From contig CAVWUA010000020.1 in NCBI GenBank assembly GCA_963758025.1, forward strand, positions 87,034 to 151,033: a DNA stretch of 64,000 bases, given 5' to 3'. Below are positions 18,168 to 27,155 of the stretch, piece after piece (position 1 is the first letter of the stretch; each line of letters opens with the position of its first letter). Source of the stretch: CAVWUA01 sp963758025 (GTDB taxonomy: Bacteria > Planctomycetota > Planctomycetia > Isosphaerales > Isosphaeraceae). Position numbers and translations under genes: made by a program. The notes beneath the pieces were generated by a model, which saw only the letters and a list, made by a program, of their open reading frames with translations, was not told the DNA's origin and did no database searches.

Positions 18168-18584
18168 GGTGGACACTCCCCGAAAAACACCTGTCGGGAT
18201 GATCCTCAAACCGGCCCGTATCCTACCGCGCTACTGAACATTTGTCACCTGAAATCTTGAGTTTTTTCAGCGGTTCTTTGGCCTGGTTTGGCGATCAGTC
18301 GCATGATTGATGGGGATAGGCGTGCCTCGGTCAGGACGGATAATTTTGTATGAATGCGTTCCGCAGGTGGACGTGATTTCCCATCGTCTCAAAGGGTGTA
18401 CGAGACGGGCCATTTGACAAATCTAGAATGGGCACTGTCCATTGCTTTAGGCCAGGTTTCATCCCGGGTCACGGTCTCTCCGGGCAACCCGCGTGGACCC
18501 ATTGCCGGGGAGGTGTTAGCATCCGGCCGACGGGTTGGCGGGAGGGCGGAGGACGTCAAAGCCGGGGGGAGTGGGGGATCACGG
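18168..18584. other. Intergenic gap, nothing recognised
   Basis: These 417 bases separate divergent genes. An open frame from 18354 runs into the next gene, but it contains no coding signature before 18585. Promoters for both neighbours should lie here. Confidence 0.45.
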
Positions 18585-19936
18585 ATGAGAACCGCGCGAG
18601 ACGGCGAGCCGGGCTGGACCTCGTCCGGCCGGCTCTGGCTGCTGGGCCTGGGGCTGTTTTTGATCTATTCGGCCAATGGCCGGGGGATCGGTGGCGGGGA
18701 CATCGTCCCGGCGACGCTCCTGCCGGTGGCGTTGCTCCGGGGGGACGGGCCGGTGCTTGACCGGTTCGACCACGTGCTGCGGAACGCGGAGGGGCGGCTG
18801 CCGGGATATGCCGCGGAGTCGCGCGGGCATGTCGTCTCGCGGTATCCGCTGGGGGCCGCGATCCTCGCCGCGCCTTGCTATCTGCCGCGATTGCTGATCC
18901 TGGACGTGACGCAACCCGGCTGGGAGCGCGATGCCGGTCGCGCGCGGCGCGAATGCACCGGATGGGCAAGGACGCGGCGGCGATGCTGGCGGCTCTGGCG
19001 GCGGTCGCGCTGGGGTTTGTGCTGCGGCGGCTGGGGTTGGAGCGTGTGGCCTGGCCGACCGTCCTGGCGGCGGCTCTGGGGTCGGACCTCTGGGCGGTGG
19101 GCAGTCAGGGGCTCTGGCAGCACGGCCCGGCGGCGCTCTGCCTGACCCTGGCGCTGCTCCTGCTGCTCGACCCGTCGCCGTCGCGGCGCGTTCTCGCCCT
19201 GGCGGGGGTCGCGACGGCCGGCATGGTCGTCTGCCGGCCGATCGACCTGGTGTTCGCCGGGGTGATCGCCGTCTGGGTGCGCTGGCGGTTTCCGCGTCGC
19301 GAGCGATTGGCGTTTTTCCTGCCGGCCCTCGGGATCGCCGTGGGCCTTTGCGTCTATAACGTGTGGTTCTTCGACACCCTGACCGGCGGCCAGGCACAGC
19401 TCGAAACGACGCATCCGGCGTATCACGGAATCAAGGGGACGTGGACGGGCGACCTGCTCGGCGGCGCGGCGGGGACCCTGTTCAGCCCGAGTCACGGGCT
19501 GTTCGTGTATAGCCCCTGGGTGGCCCTGGCCCTGGGTGGCCTCCCCTGGACGTTCCGCCGGCTGGAGCGCGGGTCGGTCGCGCGCTGGGCGTTCTGGGGA
19601 CTTTTGCCGATTTTTGTGGTGCTCTCGAAGTACTCGTGCTGGTGGGGCGGGCACTGCTTCGGGCCGAGGTTCTGGATCGACGCCCTGCCCCTATTCGCGA
19701 TCGCGCTCGGCCTGGCCCTGGACGGGGCGCGCGAGCGCTGCCGCCCCTTGCTCGTCGCGGCGGGGTTATCGGTGGCCGTCGCGGTGGGAATTCAGGCCAT
19801 CGGAGCGTTCTGCTATCCGAGTTCCTGGCACGGCACGCCGACCAATGCCGATCTCGACCACGCGAGGCTCTGGGACTGGCGCGACAGCGAGCTGACCCGT
19901 TGCGTCCGCGAGGGCCTACGACCAAGACAGTGGTGA
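18585..19936 (+). CDS. Polytopic membrane protein, GT39/GT-C-like (one frameshift)
   Basis: About 450 residues form roughly ten hydrophobic helices. The N-terminus (LWLLGLGLFLIYSANGRGI) is followed by a loop with GGDIVPATLLPVALL and ESRGHVVSRYPLGAAILAAP; after a shift near 18950 come the remaining helices, including ALGFVLRRLGL, CRPIDLVFAGVIAVW and SPSHGLFVYSPWVALALG, the last a motif typical of planctomycete glycosyltransferase-C-like proteins. The acidic D-containing first periplasmic loop and the LFSPSHGLFVYSP stretch support a lipid-linked sugar transferase-like fold, but no substrate can be assigned. It converges with the hydrolase gene on the minus strand (54 bases apart). Confidence 0.75.
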
Positions 19937-19989
19937 CGGCGATTGAGCCGGCCGGCGCGGTTTGTGTGCTCTGTGGCCAGCGTCCGGAT

Positions 19990-21162
19990 TCAGTTGTTCG
20001 CCTTTTTCTGCGCCGGGGCGGCGCGGCGGCCTTGCGGGCCGGGGCGTCGGGGGCGTTGTCGTTGTCGTCAGGCTCGGCATCGGGAACGAGGACGACGTTC
20101 CGGTAGGCGACGGGGTTCAGCAGGTAACGGGGTTCCCAATCCGAGTTGGAGCGGAACTTCACCCGCTCCTCCAGGAACTTGGTGATCACGTCCACGACCT
20201 TCGGCTCGAACTGGAGCAGGCGGTAGCCCTTGAGGCGGGTGTCGAAGAAGGCGACCTTGCTCAGGCGGTGCCGCTCGATGACCGGTTGGGCGGCCTTGGC
20301 GAGGTCGGCTCCCTGGTCGCCGACGGCCAGCAGGATCGGCATCCGGGGGGCCAGGACGTTCAGGATCGGGGCCAGCCGCAAACCGTCGGCGTCCTCCTTG
20401 GGAGAGACCAGCACGAGGGCCCCCAGGTCGCTGATCCGGCCTTCGCTGGAGACGGCCCCGCCGGGCGAGGCCGCCCACGCCGCCGCCAGGTTCGCGCCAT
20501 CTCCCAGCGCGACCACCCCCAGTTTCGCCAGGTTCAATTCCAGCCGGTTCTGCCGGTCCACCAGGAACCGATACGCCGCCTGGAGGTCGGCGGTCATCGA
20601 CCGCCACTCCTGCGGCGCGATCTCCCGGCGCGGGTTCTGGCCGTGGCCGCGGAGGTCCAGCAAGAGCACGGCATAATCCTGCGCCTGCAAGATTTCGGCC
20701 AGGCTCTTGCCCTCCTTCTCCTGGATCGGGTCCTGAAAATCCTTGCTGGAACGGCCGATGCCGCGCTCGTGGATCAGCAAGAGCACGGGCGCATTGACCC
20801 CGGCCTTGGACGGGTAGAAGGTCGCGGCCAGGGGCTTGCCGTCGGCCCCCTCGATCTGGAGCGTGTAGTGGTACGGCCAGACCGCCAGCGCGTTCTGATC
20901 TTGCTGCGCACCGGGCGCGGCCTTGGCCAGGGGGTCCCCCGCGCCGGGGATCTGCTTCGGCGCGGCACCTCCGGCCGCGCAGGCCCCCGCGTGGGGCCTT
21001 GGCCTTCGCCGGATTATTCTGCCCCTTCAGACCGGGGCGGGGGGCATTGGCCCCGCCCGGATCGGGCTCGGGGACCCGGTCCTGCGCCAGCGCCGCCCCG
21101 ATCATCACCAGCGCCGCCGCAACCACCGCCGCGGCCGTCCCGCGTCCTGGAATAATCTGCAT
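19990..21162 (-). CDS. Exported alpha/beta-hydrolase-fold protein lacking the usual nucleophile (frameshifts at both ends)
   Basis: The start at 21162 (or the adjacent ATG at 21165) follows GGGGAG and gives a signal peptide (AAAVVAAALVMIGAALAQ). A Pro/Ala-rich linker is followed, after a shift near 20970, by the fold core: YHYTLQIEGADGKPLAATFYP, LLLIHERGIGRSS (oxyanion strand), YAVLLLDLRGHG and LGVVALGDGANLAAAWA. The nucleophile elbow normally reads G-x-S-x-G; here it is GDGAN, so Ser and the last Gly are missing and the protein is probably not a classical hydrolase. A second shift near 20015 restores the end AQKKANN and the stop at 19990. About 390 residues. Confidence 0.78.
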
Positions 21163-21296
21163 CATTCGGCTCCCCAAGAAGTTCAGTCACGTCACGGTCG
21201 CGGCGCGTGGAGTCCCGGCCTCTTTTGCTTTCATGGTACGACGGAACTCACGATGGGGCAAGCGATTCGGTCGGTCTGGGTTGCCGCGCGTTGATC

Positions 21297-21800
21297 TCAG
21301 CGACGGGGAACGGGCGTGCCGCAATGGGTGCAGACGTCGGCGCCGAGGTGAACGGGGCGCTGGCAACCGGGGCAGACGCGCAGGCCCGCCTCGGCCCGGT
21401 TCGCGGCGGTCGCCTGGTCGCCCGGCAGGTCGGCGGTGCTCGGTCCGTTGTCGCTCCGAACGCGGTGCTCGTGTTCCCAGCGCTGGAGTTGCTCGCGCTG
21501 GGAGGAGGTCAACTCATCGGTCCGGGCCAGCGGGTTGCCCGGCTTCCCCGATGACTGGGCCGGAACCGGCACGACCCGGCCGCAATCCGGGCACTTTCCG
21601 TGCGACGGCGGCCGATCGGCCTGGACCTTCAACCGACGACCGCACGGGCAGAAGAAGCGGAGATACCCATCGGCGGTGGTCGTCTCCTGTCCGGACCGCC
21701 GGATGCGCACCCGCGCGCCGCACTGCGGGCAGACCGTGCGGTCCGATTCCCCTTCCGGCACGTTCAAGATCTGACCACAGCGGCAGGTCGCCCGAGGCAT
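21297..21800 (-). CDS. Triple zinc-ribbon protein
   Basis: The protein has 167 residues with three separated zinc-binding modules: CRCGQILNVPEG...CPQCGARV (about 6-31), FFCPCGRRLKVQ...CPDCGRVV (about 49-76) and CPGCQRPVHLGADVCTHCG (about 143-161). A polar helical linker (TSSQREQLQRWEHEHR) separates the second and third. The last module is a typical zinc-ribbon/rubredoxin-like knuckle. Such modular proteins are common in planctomycetes and may scaffold nucleic acid or protein contacts; no enzymatic domain is present. Confidence 0.85.
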   Translation of the reverse strand: MPRATCRCGQILNVPEGESDRTVCPQCGARVRIRRSGQETTTADGYLRFFCPCGRRLKVQADRPPSHGKCPDCGRVVPVPAQSSGKPGNPLARTDELTSSQREQLQRWEHEHRVRSDNGPSTADLPGDQATAANRAEAGLRVCPGCQRPVHLGADVCTHCGTPVPRR

Positions 21801-21826
21801 GAAAGGGTGCCTGTTGAGAGGTTATC

Positions 21827-21858
21827 GAGCCAGGGGAAGGTTGATGGTTCCCTGGCTC
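21827..21858. repeat. Perfect 9-bp hairpin
   Basis: GAGCCAGGG and CCCTGGCTC pair around a 14-base loop just upstream of the zinc-ribbon gene start at 21800. Confidence 0.55.
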
Positions 21859-21862
21859 ATGG

Positions 21863-21972
21863 CTGATCCGCGTTCCGCTCGTTCTCAACCATCAGCCATC
21901 ATACCATGAGCCGCGCGGGAAGTTGATGGACGAATCGCTCAAGGTTGATCCGCATTCCGCTCGTTCTCAACC
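21863..21972. repeat. Direct repeat of a 28-bp unit, two copies
   Basis: Copies at 21863-21890 and 21945-21972 share GATCCGC(G/A)TTCCGCTC and GTTCTCAACC with two mismatches, spaced 82 bases start to start. Each copy has its own flanking inverted words. Confidence 0.65.
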
Positions 21973-22125
21973 CTCATTCATCGACCATCAACTCAGGAGC
22001 CATGCTGAAGGCCGTTTACCCGACCCCAACATGGACCACGCTCACCTCATCTCCCCTCCATGATACCGCATGCGTCCCCGATCACCAGGCAGAAGCTACC
22101 CCGCTACCGAGGATCGCCCGGCGGC

Positions 22126-22147
22126 AAAAAGGTTCCTGACACCTTTT
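22126..22147. repeat. Interspersed 3'-end palindrome, intact copy
   Basis: AAAAAGGT-TCCTGAC-ACCTTTT with perfect arms, 40 bases beyond the stop (22187) of the minus-strand DUF4177-like gene. Confidence 0.75.
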
Positions 22148-22186
22148 ATGCCCCTTCATCGTTTCACCCGCGAGGCGACCTCCGGG

Positions 22187-22438
22187 TTACCTCTTCAGCC
22201 GCTTGAGATAGTAGATCGGGATGGGGTTGCCGTGGACTGCGACCAGTTCCCAGCCCTGTTGTCCCAGGTTGCTGAGCGATTTCTCTTCATCCTCACCAAG
22301 GAAGCTGGCGATCTTGTACTCCCAGGCCACCGAGGGCTTCGCCGCTGGCTCCTGACCGGGGCTGACAGAACCCCGGACGCCCAGCAGTCCCAGCACGATC
22401 GCCGCACCGATGAGAGCTGCCAGTCGATCAGATCGCAT
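22187..22438 (-). CDS. Exported DUF4177-like small protein
   Basis: The protein has 83 residues from the ATG at 22438, which has GAGGAGG within 12 bases upstream; the longer frame to 22561 is not supported. A signal peptide or N-terminal anchor (LAALIGAAIVLGLLGV) is followed by the DUF4177 core WEYKIASFL...LSNLGQQGWELVAV and a terminal YYLKRLKR. DUF4177 proteins are small beta-alpha-beta domains of unknown function, often in multiple copies per genome. It ends upstream of an interspersed palindrome. Confidence 0.8.
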   Translation of the reverse strand: MRSDRLAALIGAAIVLGLLGVRGSVSPGQEPAAKPSVAWEYKIASFLGEDEEKSLSNLGQQGWELVAVHGNPIPIYYLKRLKR

Positions 22439-22808
22439 CACCCTCACCTCCTCTGCCGTCCAACGCCTGAGTTCAGCGGACCGGCCCGCATTGGGCTGGT
22501 GTCCGCGCCTCCCGAAGCCTACCTGCGGGCGGGGTCCGCTGCAATGGCGTCGGTTGGTCACGACCCAGCTTACGTTACTTCCCCGCTACTTGAGGCTCTC
22601 AACCTCGTGCACATCCATGTAGAGGACCCATGCCGGAGGGAACGGCGAGGGATTCTCCTTGCTCCCGCCCGGATGATGAAAGGTGCCCAGCGTCCCCCTC
22701 ACGCGAATACGGGCACCCGATTGAAGGTGCGCCAGTTGATCAAACTCTAGGCGATGATCCGGCCCATACAGGGCACATTTCTGTCCATCGCCGAAGACGA
22801 GGTAATAA

Positions 22809-24335
22809 GGGTGTGGCAAATAATCCTGGCGCCAGGCTTGCGGGTTGGGCAAGATAGGCAGAGGTCCTTTTCCCCAGGAGGTCTTTGCCATGTCCGCCGA
22901 TCCCAAACTGTCGCGTGAGGAGTTCATCGCTCAAATGCGTGCCGAGATGGAGGCGATGCTTGCGAAGGTCGCCGACGCCGTCAACGACGCCCCCCCAGGA
23001 CGCATCATCGCCGGCAGCGAAGAACCGGTCCGCGACCTCTTCGCCGAGTTCCGAGAACGCGCTTTCGAGAAAGCCCTGCAGATGAGACTCGACGCGGCGG
23101 AAGCCGCTTTTCCCCCCTCCGAAGGACCAAAGCACCGGCAAGACCAAACGCAATAAAGGACGCCAGGACTTCACCGTGCTCACGATCAACGGACGGGTTC
23201 GGCTCCGACGACGACGCTGGCACTCTCCCGATGAAGGCACGAGTACGCCTCTGGATGCCTGGCTCGACGCCGCCGAGAGTACGATCAGCCTGGGCGTGTG
23301 TGAGATGGCCTGCCGGCTCAACGGCGACGGCAAGAACTTTGACAAGGCCGCGGCCAACCTCAGCCGCACGGCGCAGATCTCGCTCAGCGGCGAGACGCTT
23401 CGGGTTCTGGTCGAGACCGAGGGCAAGCGGGTCTTGCAGGCCCAACGTTCGGGAAAACTGGAACTGGACTGGACGGCAGTCGACTGCAAAACCCCGGAGA
23501 AGACGACGCGGATCTATCTCGGCAGCGATGGCGTGATGGTGCCGATGGTCACCGAGGCTGAGAAGGCGAAGCGGCGCAAGCAGGTGAAACAGAAGCGGAG
23601 TCGTCGAGGCCGCAAGGCCCGGCCGTTGGCTCGCAAGAAACCGGGGGCCGATCAGCGTTACAAGGAGTTCAAGATCATCGCCTTCTATGATGAGACCCAG
23701 GAACATCGGCAGGTTTGTGGCACACGAGGCGACTGTGTGGAGGCGGGTCGCCTGATGCGTCGTGAGGCCCAGCGGATTCGTCTGGACCTGGCGCAGGAGA
23801 AGGTGGGCAATGTCGATGGCTCGCCCTGGATTCGCAACCAGATCCAGGTCCAGAGCTTGCCTTTGGATGCGTTGGGGCTGGATTTCTACCACCTGGCGGA
23901 GAACGTCCATAAGGCTCGGCGGGAGATTTACGGTGAGGAGGACGCGGCGGGCAAGGAGTGGGCGGGGGAGCTGCTCCACATTTTCAAGCACGAGGGGTAC
24001 GAGGCGGCGTGGACGAAGTTGTTGCAGTGGCGAGTGGAGTTGAAGAAGGGCAAGAGTGCCGCCGATCGGCTTGTGAACTACGTGAGCGAGCGTCGCGAAA
24101 TGATTCGTTATCCGGAGTTTCAGTCGCGCGACTGGCAGATCGGCAGCGGACCGACGGAAGCGACGTGCAAGACACTCACGGCGCGTCTGAAGGGTAGCGG
24201 GATGCGCTGGGACAGCGACAACGCTGAGGCGATCATGGCGCTGGAAGCGCTGACCCAGAGTGGTCAGTGGGACAAATACTGGGAAAGCCGGCTCCGCGAA
24301 GCAGGTTAAGGCCGCCAGGAAGTTTTGCCGCACCC
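22809..24335 (+). mobile_element. ISKra4-like insertion sequence, 1527 bp, 8-bp target duplication
   Basis: Imperfect terminal inverted repeats start GGGTGTGGCAAATAATCC at the left and GGGTGCGGCAAAACTTCC (complement) at the right, continuing into CCTGGCG. They are flanked by identical 8-bp copies of GGTAATAA at 22801-22808 and 24336-24343. The single transposase gene runs left to right. Clean termini, a perfect target duplication and a target gene restored in frame all indicate a fairly recent insertion. Confidence 0.9.
22890..24309 (+). CDS. ISKra4-like transposase, two overlapping frames
   Basis: The first frame (ATG 22890 to stop 23156) encodes 88 residues starting MSADPKLSREEFIAQM. The second, entered at about 23110, reads KDQSTGKTKRNKGRQDFTV and continues to 24309 through NLSRTAQISLSGETLRVL, WTAVDCKTP, HLAENVHKARREIYG and the C-terminal IGSGPTEATCKTLTARLKGSGMRW signature of ISKra4-type transposases. 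Full length would be about 472 residues. The two frames join by a +1 shift at TTTTCCCCCCT (23108-23118), where Pro codons CCC-CCC-T invite slippage; it may be programmed, or one C of the run may be missing from the sequence. Confidence 0.85.
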
Positions 24336-24595
24336 GGTAATAACGGTACAAGTATTTGGGATGGACCTTCAACTCACCTTCGAGAGACCACAATCGCGGC
24401 GCGACCTGCCGGTTACCGCTGACGGATTGCCCGACACCGGAGAGCAAGAGGCCGGCCAGTCCCACCATAATGAGTTTTGACATGTGTCCTCCTTGCCCCC
24501 TGTCCTAGCCGTAATGTTAAGCCGTAGGTCTGTTCATCGAGGTTTTGAGACTTCATTGGCCAATGACTCAAGTATCGCCGGGACAGCTTTGCTAA

Positions 24596-25884
24596 GTACA
24601 ACACCGCGGAGAAAGGGTCTCGAAATCACGCCGCCATGGGTTAATTATCCTCTGGAGGGGCCTCGATCCGCTCGCACTTGGCCATGACTTTTGCCACCGA
24701 TTTCGTGCTCCAGTTGAACGGATGGGCCACTTGATTCCACTCGGCGATAAATGCCCGCAACCGCTCCGCCAAGGCGGCCTTGTCGGCGAAATCGGCGATC
24801 CGCAGCCGCTTCCGTTGCAAGATGCTGAACCACTGCTCGACCTGATTCATCCACGAGCAATGCACCGGCGGGTGATGGAAGACGAACCGTGGGTGCTGCA
24901 CAGCCACGCCTGAACCTGCTTGCCCTTGTGCATCCTCAGGTTGTCCAGGACCACATGGATGGTCTTGACCGTCGCGGGGATCTCCCGGTTCAGTTGCTCC
25001 AGGAAGACGATGAACTCGACCTGCCGCTTCCGCTCGGCAGTCCACCCGTAGACCTTGCCGGTCCGCGTGTCGAACGCGGCGAACAGGTTCAACGCACCGC
25101 ACCGCCCGTATTCGTGCTCGACGCGGACGGGCCGCTTGGGCTGTGCTGCCAGGGTCGGCGACGTGCGTGGTCGTGGCTGCAAGCTGGTCTTCTCGTCCAC
25201 ACACAGCACGACCTCGTCGTCGCGCAGCGGCCGGGTATACAGGTCGGAGATCTCCTGGACGGCCGCCGCGAACGCCTCATCCCTGGGGATCTTGGGGGAG
25301 AGCCAGAGGTGATGCCGCCAGGGCTTCAAGTGGTGGTGCCCCAAGATTCGCCGGACGGTCTCCGGGGAGATACTCGGCACCACGCCCTCGTCGGCCAGTT
25401 GACGGGCCATCTCTCGGCAGTCCCAGAGGGACAGGGAGCGGCCATGGTCATCGGGCCGCTCGCAGGCCATCTTGACCAGGTGCAGCGCGACCTCGGGGGG
25501 AAAAGACCGGCTTGCGGCCGGGACGAGGCTTGTCACGGAGACCGGCGAGCCCGAGGGCCCGATAACGCTCGGCCCACTTGCGGACGTGCCGCACACTCAG
25601 GCCGCAGAGTTGGGCGGCCTCCTTCAGGGTCTTGCCCTGCTCGAGCAGGAGCAGGGCGCGGCCCCGGCACGCCAACCCGGCACGGCAAGTCGTCGCCCGC
25701 TGCCAGTGCTCGATCTCGGCTCGGTCTTCCGGAGTCAGGGCGATGGTCAGGGAGGATTTGCGGCCCCGCATGGCGATATCAAGGTTTCAAGGTGTGTGAC
25801 GAAGAGAAGGAGACCCGCCAGCCGTCATGATCGGCCATCCGGCCGAAGTCGTCAATTCGTTACCCTTTCTCTGCGGCGTTGTAC
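24596..25884 (-). mobile_element. IS630-family insertion sequence, 1289 bp
   Basis: Terminal inverted repeats read GTACAACACCGCGGAGAAAG at the left and GTACAACGCCGCAGAGAAAG (complement) at the right. The element is flanked by TAA at 24593-24595 and 25885-25887, consistent with the TA target preference of IS630. It is inserted in the HEPN gene, 59 bases from that gene's stop codon. Confidence 0.88.
24641..25771 (-). CDS. IS630-family transposase (two frameshifts)
   Basis: Three frame segments form one transposase of about 376 residues. The start at 25771 (MRGRKSSLTIALTPEDRAEIEHW) encodes the winged-helix DNA-binding part (LKEAAQLCGLSVRHVRKWAERY), then after a shift near 25480 VVPSISPETVRRILGHHHLKPWR and the DDE core: CVDEKTSLQ (first D), VVLDNLRMHKG (second D) and, after a shift near 24890, SWMNQVEQWFSILQRK (E). 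Because TIRs and target site are intact, the shifts may be sequence errors rather than inactivation. Confidence 0.85.
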
Positions 25885-26256
25885 TAAGCCATGCCGCAGC
25901 AGTTGCGATTTCGTCCTCAGAGGCGTAGCCATCGTGTACCAACTTACTTCGAACGCCGTAGGCTGAAGTCATATTGCGGCGTGCCTCCTCGGTCGTCTCG
26001 CCAATCACCTTCGCATGCGCCACTGCGAGTTTGCGGAGGTTTTCCGAAATGGACTCCTCCTTCAGACCGGCGAGGCGAGATCGCATCCTGTCAAACGCAC
26101 GACGTTGCTCCTCATCTTCGGCTGAGCGATCGCGTGCTGAGTCAAATATTCCGAGCAACTGATCGATTTGTTCCGAGGCAGCTTCGCTGACCCGTTCAGG
26201 TTTGATCAGTGCTTCCAGAGACGTCGCCAAACTAACAACTTGGGCACGTCGGCTCA

Positions 26257-27155
26257 GAGTCTGTCCCATAAGGGGAACATCAGAGCGTCGAGCGGCGTAG
26301 GAGGGGTATGCGAGTACACCACTACCCCAGCGACCTCACCGACGAGCAGTGGCTCCTGATCAAACCATATCTCCCCGCCGCCCGACCCGGCGGGCGGCCC
26401 CGCAAGACTGACCTGCGCGACGTCGTCGATGCCATCTTCTACATCCTCCGCACCGGCTGCCAGTGGCGCTGCTTGCCCGGGGACTTCCCGCCCAAGAGCA
26501 CCGTCTGGCGATACTTCGACCGGTGGCGGTCCGACGGCACCCTCGAAAAGATCCACGACCGGCTCCGCACGAAGGTCCGCGCCGCGGAGAAGCCCTACCA
26601 CCCCCGCACCACCGCCAGCGTCGACAGCCAGTCGGTCGACGCCTCCTGCGGCGGCGAGCGGCGGGGCCGCGACAATGCCAAGAACGTCGACGGGCGCAAG
26701 CGACACATCGTCGTCGATAGCATGGGGTTGCTGCTGGCGGTCGTGGTGACGGCCGCCTCCGTCGACGACGCCGCGGCGGCCCCGACGCTGTTCGCGCGGC
26801 TGGTGGACCAGCCGATGGGTAGGGTCCGGCGGATGTTCGCCGACGCGAAGTATCACAACTTCAAGCTCTACGAGTGGGTCGATCAGCACGCGAAGTGGGA
26901 CCTGGCGATCATCCGCCGCCCCGAGGGGCAGCGGGGTTGGGTGAAGCTGCCGATCCGCTGGACGGTCGAGCGGACGTTCGCCTGGTTGGGGCGCTGCCGG
27001 CGGCTGAGCGTGGACCGGGAGAGGAGCACGCTGTCGTCGGAGTCGTTCGTGAAGCTGGCGATGATCCAATTGATGCTCCACCGCCTGCGGCCCTCCGGGG
27101 CGGACCCCGAGTTCCGCTACCGAGAGGCGGCCTGATTCCACTTCTGGGACAGTCA
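26257..27155 (+). mobile_element. IS5-family insertion sequence, 899 bp, 4-bp target duplication
   Basis: The ends share CTGTCCCA(T/G)AAG(G/T)GGAA as inverted repeats. Copies of CTCA (TGAG on the gene strand) flank the element at 26253-26256 and 27156-27159, and removing the element with one copy restores the HEPN gene frame. The transposase occupies most of the element. Confidence 0.87.
26308..27135 (+). CDS. IS5-family transposase
   Basis: The protein has 275 residues in one uninterrupted frame. The N-terminal DUF4096-type domain (DLTDEQWLLIKPYLP, GGRPRKTDLRDVVDAIFYILRTGCQWRCLP) is followed by the DDE catalytic domain: SVDSQSVDAS (first Asp), KRHIVVDSMGLLLAVVVTAASVDDA, FADAKYHN (second Asp) and the WTVERTFAWLGRCRRL segment with the final Glu. 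All catalytic residues are present, so this element could be active. A GGAGGG motif precedes the start codon. Confidence 0.93.
   Translation: MRVHHYPSDLTDEQWLLIKPYLPAARPGGRPRKTDLRDVVDAIFYILRTGCQWRCLPGDFPPKSTVWRYFDRWRSDGTLEKIHDRLRTKVRAAEKPYHPRTTASVDSQSVDASCGGERRGRDNAKNVDGRKRHIVVDSMGLLLAVVVTAASVDDAAAAPTLFARLVDQPMGRVRRMFADAKYHNFKLYEWVDQHAKWDLAIIRRPEGQRGWVKLPIRWTVERTFAWLGRCRRLSVDRERSTLSSESFVKLAMIQLMLHRLRPSGADPEFRYREAA

Larger units (their letters stand above)
21801..22186. other. Repeat-rich intergenic region
   Basis: This 386-base gap contains a perfect 9-bp hairpin (21827-21858), a 28-bp direct repeat (21863-21890 and 21945-21972), further inverted words (GGCTCATGG with CCATGAGCC, GTTGATGG with CCATCAAC) and an intact interspersed palindrome at 22126. 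No gene is supported. Confidence 0.6.
22586..24483 (-). pseudogene. Small exported OB-fold-like protein gene split by an ISKra4-like element
   Basis: The 5' part (24483 to 24336) encodes a signal peptide (MSKLIMVGLAGLLLSG) and SLEGELKVHPKYLYRYY; the 3' part (22800 to 22586) continues LVFGDGQKCALYGPDHRLEF to the stop. Removing the element plus one GGTAATAA copy gives 363 bp, exactly 121 codons, in frame across the junction (YLYRYY-LVFGDG). AAGGAGG lies 4 bases before the ATG. The mature part, with IRVRGTLGTFHH, looks like a small beta-barrel or OB-fold domain of unknown role. The insertion is after codon 49-50, so the gene should be inactive. Confidence 0.88.

Noticed and set aside
23005..24483. 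A 492-codon minus-strand frame across the ISKra4 region
   Set aside because: It is the antisense of the transposase read through from the signal peptide of the interrupted gene. Only the first 49-50 codons are real host gene; the rest is element sequence without protein character.
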